Below are positions 28,601 through 35,479 of a stretch of 64,000 nt of DNA, piece after piece (the first letter of the stretch is position 1; the number at the start of each line of letters is the position of its first letter). This stretch comes from Actinoallomurus spadix. Its GTDB lineage: Bacteria > Actinomycetota > Actinomycetes > Streptosporangiales > Streptosporangiaceae. The notes beneath the pieces are model-generated. The model was given only the letters and a program-made list of their open reading frames with translations. It was not told the DNA's origin and did no database searches. A program made the translations under genes and the position numbers. The stretch is taken from the NCBI RefSeq assembly GCF_024055725.1, contig NZ_JAMXMX010000021.1:62001-126000 (forward strand), in the 5' to 3' direction.

Positions 28601-29290
28601 CAGCTCGGACTGGATGACCGCCGCCCGCCGGGCGATCTCCGCCTGCCGGCCCAGCGGCTTGAGCTGCCGGCGCAGCTCGGTCGTGAGGTCCTGCACGCGC
28701 GTCAGGTTGGCCTGCATCGCGTTGAGCTTGCGCAGGGCCTTCTCCTTGCGCTTACGGTGCTTCAGGACGCCCGCGGCCTCCTCGATCACCGCCCGCCGCC
28801 CCTCCGGGCCGGAGTGCAGGACCCGGTCGAGCTGGCCCTGGCCGATGATGACGTGCATCTCACGGCCGATACCGGAGTCGGACAGCAGCTCCTGGACGTC
28901 CAGCAGCCGGCAGGGGTCGCCGTTGATGGAGTACTCGCTCTGCCCCGACCGGAACATCAGCCGGCTGATCGTGACCTCGGTGTAGTCGATGGGCAGCGCG
29001 CCGTCGGAGTTGTCGATCGTCAGGACGACCTCGGCGCGGCCGAGTGGCGGACGCGAGGACGTGCCCGCGAAGATCACGTCCTCCATCTTCCCGCCGCGCA
29101 GCGACTTGGCGCCCTGCTCGCCCATCACCCAGGCGAGCGCGTCGACGACGTTGGACTTGCCCGAGCCGTTCGGGCCGACGACGCAGGTGATCCCCGGCTC
29201 GAGGCGCAGCGTGGTCGAGGACGCGAAGGACTTGAAACCCCGCAACGTGAGGCTCTTCAAGTACAAGCGCCCACCGATCCCTTCTGCCAT
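25610..29290 (-). CDS. smc: chromosome segregation protein SMC
   Basis: A 1226-residue SMC ATPase that dimerises and, with ScpAB, compacts and separates chromosomes. Seen: N-terminal ATPase lobe with GPNGSGKSN near residue 39; two long coiled coils rich in Ala/Glu/Gln/Arg (about 170-510 and 680-1020); a hinge around 520-670 (VLGTTASLLSVEPG); and the C-terminal lobe with signature LLSGGERSLVAIAFL and Walker B FYVLDEVEAALDDTN. The ATG at 29290 adds MAEGIGGR before LYLKSLTLRGFKSF; a TTG at the Leu is an alternative start. A terminator at 29462-29490 separates it from the small gene upstream. Confidence 0.98.
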   Translation of the reverse strand: MAEGIGGRLYLKSLTLRGFKSFASSTTLRLEPGITCVVGPNGSGKSNVVDALAWVMGEQGAKSLRGGKMEDVIFAGTSSRPPLGRAEVVLTIDNSDGALPIDYTEVTISRLMFRSGQSEYSINGDPCRLLDVQELLSDSGIGREMHVIIGQGQLDRVLHSGPEGRRAVIEEAAGVLKHRKRKEKALRKLNAMQANLTRVQDLTTELRRQLKPLGRQAEIARRAAVIQSELRDARLRLLADDLVTLKARLEQEAADEATIRERRTAVEQALAQAQQREAVLEAEAAEQAPVLARVQDTWYQLSSLRERLRGVGELAAERHRNAVEAQAEERHGRDPEDMEREAAEIRAQEEILGARLEAAQDLLAEAVDQRAAAEAALKQEEYRLQDAARAAADRREGLARLRGRVEALGSKVQATEAEIGRLAEAVTDARERAAAAQAAYESQDTETAEDPELAAEHERAQEVLEQAKEAVEQAREAVEEPRRLLTEARDRVGAARGADQAAQKEVTALQARVEALDQTMGSAADGGEVLLAAGLDGVLGTTASLLSVEPGAEIAVAAALGAAAEAVAVASLDTAEAALAVLRAEDAGQAGVVVGAGPDDDREPPALPDGARRAVDLVTAPEPLRAAIRHLLAGVAVVEDLPAAAALVRSRPELRAVTRDGDLLGAHWAIGGGGKRQSLLQMRSARDEAAERLAAAEARAEGTAVALEEAVAAEQRAQTVLETAQAAVGEAQSGVNRAQAGLDKVRARMREAAAEAAQEAKQVARLQAAAQAARQEAERLARSLTAAEEARDRDLAAAAELRERLEIAEAEPIDDDDEDTTRRDELNDRCQELRSAEMEARLNVRTAEERVSAIAGRADALEQAAERERQERARAAERRRRLARDARVAQAVGAGVQRALAGIEVSIAAAVAERETHEQARTTREEELKAVRTRVRELTGEHEKLVNVAHGSEVARAEQRLRLQQLEERAMEEFGLEVDVLVAEYGPEQPVPPAPDAPEDAAPEPYDRARQEKRAKQAERQLTQLGKVNPLALEEFAALEERHAFLTSQLEDLKKTRRDLLTVVKEVDDRVQQVFASAYEDVAREFEGVFSRLFPGGEGRLSLTDPEDLLTTGVEVEARPPGKKVKRLSLLSGGERSLVAIAFLASIFKARPSPFYVLDEVEAALDDTNTQRLLGIFEELRESSQLIVITHQKRTMEGADALYGVSMRGDGVTQVVSQRLREPEPA

Positions 29291-29461
29291 CGCCGGCGGG
29301 TGGATCGTCCCGCACCGGACGCCACGGACGCCCCCGCCGTCTCAGCACGATACCGGCCGACAGTCGCCGAAGCCGGGTATCCGACTCCCCCGATGTGTCA
29401 GGGCCGGGACGCCGCCCGGTCGGACACCCGTACCGCGAGAAAACACGTTTCGCGGCCAACA

Positions 29462-29490
29462 AAAAGGGACGTCTGGTCGACGTCCCTTTT
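29462..29490. terminator. strong intrinsic terminator with A/T tracts
   Basis: AAAAGGGACGTC (29462-29473) and GACGTCCCTTTT (29479-29490) form a perfect 12-bp stem with a 5-base loop; A- and T-runs on the two sides let it work in both directions. It follows the leftward 65-residue gene. Confidence 0.9.
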
Positions 29491-29507
29491 ACACGCTGGC
29501 GCTGACC

Positions 29508-29705
29508 TCAGGTCAGTGCCGGTTCGCGGTCCTTGGCAGCGAGCGCCATGACTTCGTTGTCAGCAACAGCGGCAAGCGCGTCGTTTTCGGACTGGAGCCG
29601 TACGAGCTCGGCCTCCAGGTCACGGACACGTTGCTGCAGGCGCCGCATCTCCGCAACCATGCGGGGGTCGGGACCGCCGACGTGGCCGAGTAGAGCCTTC
29701 GCCAT
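29508..29705 (-). CDS. small conserved coiled-coil protein, 65 residues
   Basis: A short acidic protein beginning MAKALLGHVGGPDPRMVAEM, followed by a predicted coiled coil (RLQQRVRDLEAELVRLQSEN). I recall near-identical small proteins in many actinomycetes, always without a known function. The ATG at 29703-29705 follows GGAGGACCCTTAATC, a clear ribosome site; the longer frame upstream runs through the promoter area. It is monocistronic, with its own terminator directly after the stop. The invariant GHVGGPDPR segment suggests a binding surface. A nucleoid or cell-division accessory role is speculative. Confidence 0.82.
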   Translation of the reverse strand: MAKALLGHVGGPDPRMVAEMRRLQQRVRDLEAELVRLQSENDALAAVADNEVMALAAKDREPALT

Positions 29706-29873
29706 GATTAAGGGTCCTCCACGCTGAGTGACCAGCAGGAATGGTCCGCGCACGAGAATCATCTTGAGGTGCGCGTAACAACTAGGGTCGCACCGGCCGG
29801 AGAGCCGGTCAAGACAGATGTCACAGACCCGTAACAACCTGTCCGTACAAGTTTAGCAGACCTCCCAGACCGA

Positions 29874-30152
29874 TCATCGTTCGACGAACCCGCGAAGGCC
29901 GCCGCGCGGCTCGGTCCAGCGCTCGGACACACCGGTGACCCGGCCCGGTGTCGTTCCGCCCCGGAGAAGGTCCAAAAGGTCGGCGCACGCCTTCCGCGGC
30001 CCCTCGGCGATCACTTCGACCCGCCCGTCGGCCAGGTTGCTCGCCGAGCCGGCCAGGCCCAGCTCCAGGGCACGGGAGCGCACCCACCACCGGAAGCCGA
30101 CACCCTGCACCCGCCCGCGTACCCAGGCCGTCAGCCGTACGTGCTCGTCCAT
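29874..30152 (-). CDS. acyP: acylphosphatase
   Basis: A 92-residue enzyme that hydrolyses acyl phosphates. Seen: the signature [17 protein letters not shown] with the catalytic Arg, then the Asn of [16 protein letters not shown]. The ATG at 30150-30152 ([10 protein letters not shown]) matches the normal family start; an ATG 8 codons earlier adds nothing recognisable. It lies between smc and mutM as in many actinobacterial genomes, but with a 51-base gap to mutM, so co-transcription is likely but not certain. Confidence 0.95.
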   Translation of the reverse strand: MDEHVRLTAWVRGRVQGVGFRWWVRSRALELGLAGSASNLADGRVEVIAEGPRKACADLLDLLRGGTTPGRVTGVSERWTEPRGGLRGFVER

Positions 30153-30203
30153 CCCCCGATCGTAGGGCGCGCCCAAGGGGAACCCGTGCCGCGCTCGCCG
30201 CGG

Positions 30204-31058
30204 TCAGGAGTGGGCGCGGCGGGGGCGGGGCTGGCAGGTGGGGCAGGTGAAGGAGGAGCGGTTCATGAAGGCGTCGCGGCGGATCGCGCTGCCGCACCTG
30301 GCGCACGGCTCGTCGCGCCGGCCGTAGACGTTGAGCGACCGCGAGAAGTAGCCGCTCTCGCCGTTCACGTTGACGTACAGGCTGTCGAAGGAGGTGCCGC
30401 CCGCCTCCAGGGCCGCGGTCATCACCTCGCGGACGCCCGTCAGCAGTCGGGTCACCTCCGCCCGCGTCAGCGTCTCGGTCGGCCGCGCCCAGTGCATCTT
30501 GGCGCGCCACAGCGCCTCGTCGGCGTAGATGTTGCCGACGCCGCTGATCAAAGACTGGTCGAGGAGCGCCCGCTTCACCCCGGTACGCCGGCGCCGCAGC
30601 GCCCGGTGGAAGGCCTCCTCGTCGAAGGCGTCCTCCAGCGGGTCCGGTGCGATGTGCGCGATCGGCTCCGGAATACCGTTCTCGGTGGCCGTGAGCATCA
30701 GGTGCCCGAAGGTGCGCTGGTCGATGAAGCGCAGGTCCGGTCCGCCGTCCGTGAAGGTGAACCGGGCGCGCAGGTGCTTCTCCGGCGGCCGGTCCGGATC
30801 ATCCACGATCAGCTGGCCGCTCATGCCGAGATGGACCAGCAGCGCCTCGTCGTCGCCGACCGGCAGCCAGAGGTACTTCCCGCGCCGCCGCGCCGCGGCG
30901 ATGGTCCGCCCGGTCATCCGCGCGGCCAGGTCCGCCGGGCCCTCGGTGTGGCGGCGCGCCGACCGCGGGTGCAGGACCTCGGCCGTCCGGACCGTACGGC
31001 CGACGGCCCAGCGCTCCACACCGCGCCGGACGACCTCGACCTCGGGCAGCTCGGGCAC
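30204..31058 (-). CDS. mutM: formamidopyrimidine-DNA glycosylase (Fpg/MutM)
   Basis: Base-excision repair glycosylase/AP lyase that removes 8-oxoguanine and ring-opened purines. Seen: the processed N-terminus [14 protein letters not shown] (catalytic Pro2, Glu3), the conserved Lys in RGKYLWLPV, the H2TH segment ([20 protein letters not shown]), and a C-terminal zinc finger CARCGSAI...CPTCQ. The 284-residue length is typical. GTG start at 31058; the rnc stop lies three bases upstream, so rnc-mutM are co-translated. The zinc finger is complete. Confidence 0.97.
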   Translation of the reverse strand: MPELPEVEVVRRGVERWAVGRTVRTAEVLHPRSARRHTEGPADLAARMTGRTIAAARRRGKYLWLPVGDDEALLVHLGMSGQLIVDDPDRPPEKHLRARFTFTDGGPDLRFIDQRTFGHLMLTATENGIPEPIAHIAPDPLEDAFDEEAFHRALRRRRTGVKRALLDQSLISGVGNIYADEALWRAKMHWARPTETLTRAEVTRLLTGVREVMTAALEAGGTSFDSLYVNVNGESGYFSRSLNVYGRRDEPCARCGSAIRRDAFMNRSSFTCPTCQPRPRRAHS

Positions 31059-31061
31059 GCG

Positions 31062-31775
31062 TCAGTCCTGCGTGCCGGAGCGCTCGCGGATGGCCCGCCA
31101 GGCGGCCTCGGCCGCCTGCTGCTCGGCCTCCTTCTTGCTGCGCCCCTCGCCGCGGCCGTACTCCGTCCCGCCGACGACGACCACGGCGCGGAACGTCTTC
31201 TGGTGGTCCGGGCCGCTCTCCTCCACGTGGTACTCGGGCACGCCGAGCTCCTCCGTGGCGGTCAGCTCCTGCAGGGACGTCTTCCAGTCCAGGCCCGCGC
31301 CCAGGCTGGCCGAGCGGGTGATGAGCGGATCGAAGAGCCGGTGGACCAGCGCGTCGGCCGCCTCCAGGCCCAGGTCGAGGTAGACGGCCCCGATCAGCGC
31401 CTCGAGCGTGTCGGCCAGGATCGAGGACTTGTCGCGCCCCCCGGTGCCCTCCTCGCCGCGGCCGAGCCGGATGTAGGCGCCCAGGCCGAGCGCGCGCGCC
31501 ACGCCGGCGAGCGCCCGCATGTTGACCACCGCGGCCCGCAGCTTGGCCAGCTGGCCCTCGGGCAGGTCGGGGTGGTTACGGAACAGCGTGTCGGTGACGA
31601 TCAGGCCGAGCACCGAGTCGCCGAGGAACTCCAGCCGCTCGTTGGTCGGCAGGCCGCCGTTCTCGTAGGCGTAGGAACGGTGGGTGAGGGCGCGTTCGAG
31701 GAGTGCCGGGTCGGGGCCGACCCCGAGGGACTCCACCAGCGGACCGCGATCGGACGCCGAGTTGTCGGTCTTCAT
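31062..31775 (-). CDS. rnc: ribonuclease III
   Basis: Double-strand-specific endoribonuclease for rRNA and antisense processing, 237 residues. Seen: catalytic signature [17 protein letters not shown] (about 45-60), second acidic site [13 protein letters not shown], and the C-terminal dsRNA-binding domain ([20 protein letters not shown]). ATG at 31775. mutM follows after three bases; a stem-loop and 177 bases separate it from rpmF upstream, so rnc may have its own promoter in 31776-31919. In Streptomyces the homologue is AbsB, which affects antibiotic production. Confidence 0.97.
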   Translation of the reverse strand: MKTDNSASDRGPLVESLGVGPDPALLERALTHRSYAYENGGLPTNERLEFLGDSVLGLIVTDTLFRNHPDLPEGQLAKLRAAVVNMRALAGVARALGLGAYIRLGRGEEGTGGRDKSSILADTLEALIGAVYLDLGLEAADALVHRLFDPLITRSASLGAGLDWKTSLQELTATEELGVPEYHVEESGPDHQKTFRAVVVVGGTEYGRGEGRSKKEAEQQAAEAAWRAIRERSGTQD

Positions 31776-31919
31776 ACGGCCCCCATGACGAGGACCATGG
31801 CGGGCAGGTAACTCACGGTGCTTCCTCCGAGGAAGGTTCCGCGAGGGCGAGGCGCACGCCGGATGTCTCCGGCGTCCGCCACGGCCTCGGGCGAGTCTTC
31901 ATCGCGAGACGAGACGAAC

Positions 31920-31942
31920 CGGGGGCGGCAGAGCCGCCCCCG
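31920..31942 (-). terminator. hairpin after rpmF
   Basis: CGGGGGCGGC (31920-31929) pairs perfectly with GCCGCCCCCG (31933-31942) around AGA, 10 bases past the rpmF stop. It lacks a U-run, as many actinobacterial terminators do. Confidence 0.65.
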
Positions 31943-31952
31943 TAGACGTCGC

Positions 31953-32129
31953 TCAGGCCACGTCGACGACCTGGCGGCGGTTGTAGGTGCCGCAGGTCGG
32001 GCACGCGGTGTGCGGCAGCTTCTCGTCGCGGCACTGCGGGCAACGCACGAGCGTCGGCGCCTGGGTCTTCCACTGCGAGCGACGGTGCCGCGTGTTGCTG
32101 CGCGACTTCTTACGCTTGGGAACGGCCAC
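31953..32129 (-). CDS. rpmF: 50S ribosomal protein L32, zinc-ribbon form
   Basis: A 58-residue basic ribosomal protein. Seen: AVPKRKKSRSNTRHRRSQW, then a CPQC...CPTC zinc ribbon. GTG at 32127-32129 follows GGAGGG; the Val after it begins the standard VPKRKKS start. It lies one base after the DUF177 gene stop, the usual DUF177-rpmF pair, and is followed by a hairpin. The four Cys are intact, so this is the zinc-dependent form. Confidence 0.97.
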   Translation of the reverse strand: MAVPKRKKSRSNTRHRRSQWKTQAPTLVRCPQCRDEKLPHTACPTCGTYNRRQVVDVA

Positions 32130-32130
32130 G

Positions 32131-32715
32131 TCAGCCCTCCTGGTCTTCTTGTCGTTGATCCAACATGCCCTGCAATGCCGCCCACCGGGGGTCGACGGCC
32201 TCATGGTGGTGGTCCGGCTCGGCGTCGGCCAGCCGCACCCCGCACTCCGAGCACAGGCCGGGACAGTCGTCCTGGCACAGCGGGGACAGCGGCAGCGCGA
32301 GCACCATCGCGTCCCTGACCACCGGCTCGAGATCGATGAGATCTCCCTCGAGACGGCGCTCGTCCTCCTCCGCGCTCTCGCCGGAGCGAGTGTCGGAGTA
32401 GACGTAGAGCTCCTGGAAGTCCACCTCGATCGACGAGGTGACCGGCTCCAGGCAGCGCGCGCACTCTCCCGTGAGAGGTGCCCGCGCCGTGCCCGAGACG
32501 AGCACGCCCTCCATCACCGCCTCGAGCCGGAAGTCCAGCTCGATGTCGGCGCCCTCGGTGACACCGACCATCTCGACGCCGAGATCCGCCGGAGCCGGCA
32601 CGGTCCTGGAGTCCTCGCGCATCGATCCCGGTCTGCGGCCCAGAGTGGTCGTGTCGATCACGAAGGGGGCTCGGGGATCGATGCGGGTCAGGTGTTTCCT
32701 GCTTCCGTGAGGCAT
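32131..32715 (-). CDS. DUF177 / YceD-family protein
   Basis: A 194-residue member of the YceD family, linked in bacteria and plants to 23S rRNA accumulation and large-subunit assembly. Seen: GTARAPLTGECARCLEPV with the CxxC pair, an acidic middle, and CQDDCPGLCSECGVRLADAE near the C-terminus, together a likely metal site. Directly upstream of rpmF with only one base between, the classic arrangement. ATG at 32715 (MPHGSRKHLTRIDPR); the first residues are not conserved, so a start a few codons later is possible. Confidence 0.9.
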   Translation of the reverse strand: MPHGSRKHLTRIDPRAPFVIDTTTLGRRPGSMREDSRTVPAPADLGVEMVGVTEGADIELDFRLEAVMEGVLVSGTARAPLTGECARCLEPVTSSIEVDFQELYVYSDTRSGESAEEDERRLEGDLIDLEPVVRDAMVLALPLSPLCQDDCPGLCSECGVRLADAEPDHHHEAVDPRWAALQGMLDQRQEDQEG

Positions 32716-32826
32716 GGCGCATCACCGCCGTCGTACAAGGTCGGTTGGCAAGGTTACCAACGCGCGGGCGTTCTCCCAACTCGGAGGGCCCCGTAGGCCC
32801 GTCGGGTCGGGGTTCTCAAGGTCTGC

Positions 32827-33306
32827 TCAGGGCTGCGAGAACCGGCGGATCAGACGCTGCTGAACCGGCTCCGGCACCAGCCCGGAGACGTCTCCACCGT
32901 ACTGCGCGATCTCCTTGACCAGGCTGGAGGACAGGAACGAGTACAGCGGGTTGGTGGCCATGAACATCGTCTCCACCCCGGCCAGCTGGTGGTTCATCTG
33001 GGCGATCTGAAGCTCGTAGTCGAAGTCGCTGACCGCCCGCAGGCCGCGCACGATCACGGGGATGTCCCGCTCGCGGCAGAAGTCGACGGTGAGCCCGTGG
33101 AACTTCTCGACGACGACGTTCCCGTACTGCTTCGTCACCTCGGCGATCATCTCCGCCCGTTCGTCGACGGTGAAGAGGCTCTTCTTGGAGATGTTGATGA
33201 GAACCGCGACGACGACCTCGTCGTACAGCCGCGACGCCCGGCTGATGATGTCGAGGTGGCCATTGGTGACGGGGTCGTACGAGCCCGGACAGACAACACG
33301 GCGCAC
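32827..33306 (-). CDS. coaD: phosphopantetheine adenylyltransferase (CoaD)
   Basis: Penultimate step of coenzyme A synthesis: 4'-phosphopantetheine plus ATP gives dephospho-CoA. Seen: [20 protein letters not shown] with the (T/H)xGH nucleotide motif, [19 protein letters not shown], and the C-terminal [20 protein letters not shown]. The GTG at 33304-33306 gives [12 protein letters not shown] at the expected start; the open frame continues far upstream through rsmD but with no relation to CoaD. Length 159. It follows rsmD, transcribed together across 29 bases. Confidence 0.97.
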   Translation of the reverse strand: MRRVVCPGSYDPVTNGHLDIISRASRLYDEVVVAVLINISKKSLFTVDERAEMIAEVTKQYGNVVVEKFHGLTVDFCRERDIPVIVRGLRAVSDFDYELQIAQMNHQLAGVETMFMATNPLYSFLSSSLVKEIAQYGGDVSGLVPEPVQQRLIRRFSQP

Positions 33307-33335
33307 GAGGTGAGCACCCTTCGCTGAGGAAGCGG

Positions 33336-33902
33336 TCAGTGACCTGCGGCGTGACCGTACCAAAGCGTCCCTTCCCCGTAACGACGGGCCCTGCTCTCCT
33401 CGAACCCGGCGGGCCAGCGCACCGGCTCGTCTCGGGTCGCGCGCTCGACCGCCACGAGGGCGTCCGGCGCGAGCCAGCCGTTGTCGCGCAGGTCCTCCAG
33501 CATCCGGGTGACCGCCTCGCCGGTCACGGCGTACGGCGGGTCCGCGAAGACGAGGTCGTACGGTTCCGGGGGCGGCTGCCGCAGCACCCGCTCGACGCGG
33601 TCGGTCACCAGTTCGGCCCCGGGCAGGCCGAGGGCGGCGATGTTCGCTTTGATCACCTTGGCCGCGCGCGGCGCCGACTCGACGAGCAGGACGTGGGCCG
33701 CGCCGCGTGACAGCGCCTCCAGCCCCACCGCGCCGGACCCGGCGAACAGGTCGGCCGCCCGCAGTCCGGTGAGGTCGCCGAGGAGCGAGTGGACGGTGGC
33801 GAACAGCCCCTCGCGGGCGCGGTCGCTGGTCGGCCGGGTGTCGCGGCCGGACGGCACGGAGATGCGCCGGCCGCCGGCCGTCCCTGCGATGAGTCGGGTC
33901 AC
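33336..33902 (-). CDS. rsmD: 16S rRNA (guanine966-N2)-methyltransferase RsmD
   Basis: Methylates G966 of 16S rRNA with S-adenosylmethionine. Seen: [18 protein letters not shown] at the start, [12 protein letters not shown], the SAM site [18 protein letters not shown] and the catalytic [11 protein letters not shown] at 33900-33902 follows GGGGGAGT. 188 residues, typical. Paired with coaD as usual. The open frame runs on upstream without conserved content, so the GTG is preferred. Confidence 0.95.
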   Translation of the reverse strand: MTRLIAGTAGGRRISVPSGRDTRPTSDRAREGLFATVHSLLGDLTGLRAADLFAGSGAVGLEALSRGAAHVLLVESAPRAAKVIKANIAALGLPGAELVTDRVERVLRQPPPEPYDLVFADPPYAVTGEAVTRMLEDLRDNGWLAPDALVAVERATRDEPVRWPAGFEESRARRYGEGTLWYGHAAGH

Positions 33903-33958
33903 TCCCCCAGTCTGCCGATCCGGCGCGCGGGACGCCGCTGGAGGGGCGGGTGCGGCCG

Positions 33959-34537
33959 TCAGCCGTCGAGGGCGACGGTCCCGCCGCTGAGGCGGTCCAC
34001 GACCGCGCCCAGATCCCGGGTGCCGATGAGGGCGCCGCGCAGGGCGTACGCGAACGTCGCCCCATCGAAGCGTTCGGCGGTCCGGCGCAGCCGCTCGGCG
34101 CGGCGGGGGTCTCCGCGCGTCAGGTCCTCCGGATCCGCCACGTCCACCAGCAGGTACGGCCGGGCACCCCTCTCCGCGACCCGCAGCCGCGTGACCCTGT
34201 CCCAGGGGACGAACACGTCGTAGCCGCGCCGCGCGAATCCGCGCAGGCGCACGCCCTCGGTGGTGAAGACGGGCGGGGTGCGCAACAGCCGGAACTCCGA
34301 GCGGGCGAGGAACGCCATCCCCACCGCGGAGGCGAGCAGGCCCAGCCCGAGAGCCGGGAAGATCACGAACACGGGACCGGCCGCGGCCTGCTCCGAGATC
34401 CGTCGCATCGCGAGCACCAGGTAGCCCACGAGGACGAGCACGAAGACGGCGCCGGCGCCCGAGACGGCGGCCAGGACGGCGATCAGGTAGGCGGGCGCGG
34501 CTGCGACGGGGACCGGGAAGTCGCGCTTCTGCTCCAC
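33959..34537 (-). CDS. membrane protein with PH-like C-terminal domain
   Basis: A 192-residue protein of unknown function. Seen: two predicted membrane helices ([20 protein letters not shown] to about 45, and [20 protein letters not shown], about 55-75), then a cytosolic beta-rich domain ([34 protein letters not shown]) typical of bacterial PH-like (bPH2/YdbS-type) folds. The ATG at 34537 begins [10 protein letters not shown] just before the first helix. It lies between rsmD and the HEAT gene, all leftward, with gaps of 56 and 82 bases. Membrane-stress or lipid-related roles are guesses. Confidence 0.75.
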   Translation of the reverse strand: MEQKRDFPVPVAAAPAYLIAVLAAVSGAGAVFVLVLVGYLVLAMRRISEQAAAGPVFVIFPALGLGLLASAVGMAFLARSEFRLLRTPPVFTTEGVRLRGFARRGYDVFVPWDRVTRLRVAERGARPYLLVDVADPEDLTRGDPRRAERLRRTAERFDGATFAYALRGALIGTRDLGAVVDRLSGGTVALDG

Positions 34538-34619
34538 TGCGGGAGCGTAACCAGAGACGGAAGATCGCGGCCACGACCTTCCCCGGCGCGTCGTGGCCGC
34601 GTGATCGACCGTGATGCGG

Positions 34620-35243
34620 TCAGGCCCGGGAGAGGGGGGTGGCCAGGGCCCAGCGGGCCTCGGCTCGGATGCCGGGGTCCGGGTCCTGCAGCGCGGCCGT
34701 CAGGGCCGACCGGGCGTAGTGACGGTCGGGCGCCCAGCGGGCCAGCGCCCGCACGGCCGCCAGGCGGACGGCCACGACCTCGTCGTCGAGCACACTGGTC
34801 AGCGGGCCGATCGCGGCCCGGGGGCCGAGCGTCCCGAGGGCGACGACGGCGCGTTCACGGATGGGCCAGGACGGGTCGGTCAGGGCGATCTCGCCGAGCT
34901 CGACGGCGGCCCTGAGCACGACGAGCCCGCGGATCGTCTCGGCGCGACCGGGATCCTCGCGGCGCAGGGCCCCGGCGTAGATGTCCCAGGCGGCGTCCCG
35001 CATCGCACGCACGAGTTCCGCCGCCACCGCGCGTACGTAGGAGTCGGCGCCGGTGTCGGCGGCCTGGACGAGCGCCCGCACGCCCTCCTCGCCGACCAGC
35101 ACCTCCTGCTCGTCGATGAGGGCACCGGCGGCGGCGCGGCGGACGCGGGCGTCCCGGTCGCCGAGTGCACGGGCGAGCCTGTTGCCGGCCTGTTCCGGCG
35201 TGCGCGGCGTCGGTGCGGGCAGCGGCAGGTCGATCACGGTCAT
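34620..35243 (-). CDS. HEAT-repeat protein
   Basis: A 207-residue all-helical scaffold. Seen: several 30-35-residue HEAT/armadillo units, for example RARALGDRDARVRRAAAGAL (approximate), SWPIRERAVVALGTLGPRAA, DDEVVAVRLAAVRALARWA and DPDPGIRAEARWALA. Such repeats bind other proteins or, in lyase-like relatives, tetrapyrroles. The ATG at 35241-35243 follows GGAGAACC; an upstream ATG 17 codons earlier lacks a ribosome site. No partner is obvious: recG lies 237 bases upstream in the same direction. The function is unassigned. Confidence 0.8.
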   Translation of the reverse strand: MTVIDLPLPAPTPRTPEQAGNRLARALGDRDARVRRAAAGALIDEQEVLVGEEGVRALVQAADTGADSYVRAVAAELVRAMRDAAWDIYAGALRREDPGRAETIRGLVVLRAAVELGEIALTDPSWPIRERAVVALGTLGPRAAIGPLTSVLDDEVVAVRLAAVRALARWAPDRHYARSALTAALQDPDPGIRAEARWALATPLSRA

Positions 35244-35433
35244 GTGGTTCTCCGGAGAGTCGTCTGATGGACGCCGCGACGCGTCGGCGGGCACGGCCTA
35301 CCGCGCGCCCGGCGCGGCCACGCGAGGCGCGGCCGGGGACGGGGACTCAGCTCCGGGGACACAGGGCGCTGGCCTGTCGCCGCAGGTCGACATGGAGCCG
35401 CACGATCAACGGAGCTCTCCGGTGCACCCTTCC

Positions 35434-35462
35434 AGCCTGAACCGCGTTCCCTGGTTTGTCAA
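35434..35462 (-). promoter_or_regulatory. possible promoter for the HEAT-repeat gene
   Basis: On the complement a perfect TTGACA (35457-35462), 17 bases, then CAGGCT (35434-35439). The -35 is strong, the -10 poor. It lies in the 236-base gap 35244-35479, which contains no other gene signal. Confidence 0.4.
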
Positions 35463-35479
35463 TCGGGATAGTATGGAAA

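Noticed and set aside
32827-34065. CoaD fused to a long N-terminal extension
   Set aside because: The upstream part is an out-of-frame reading of rsmD; the GTG at 33306 is the normal CoaD start.
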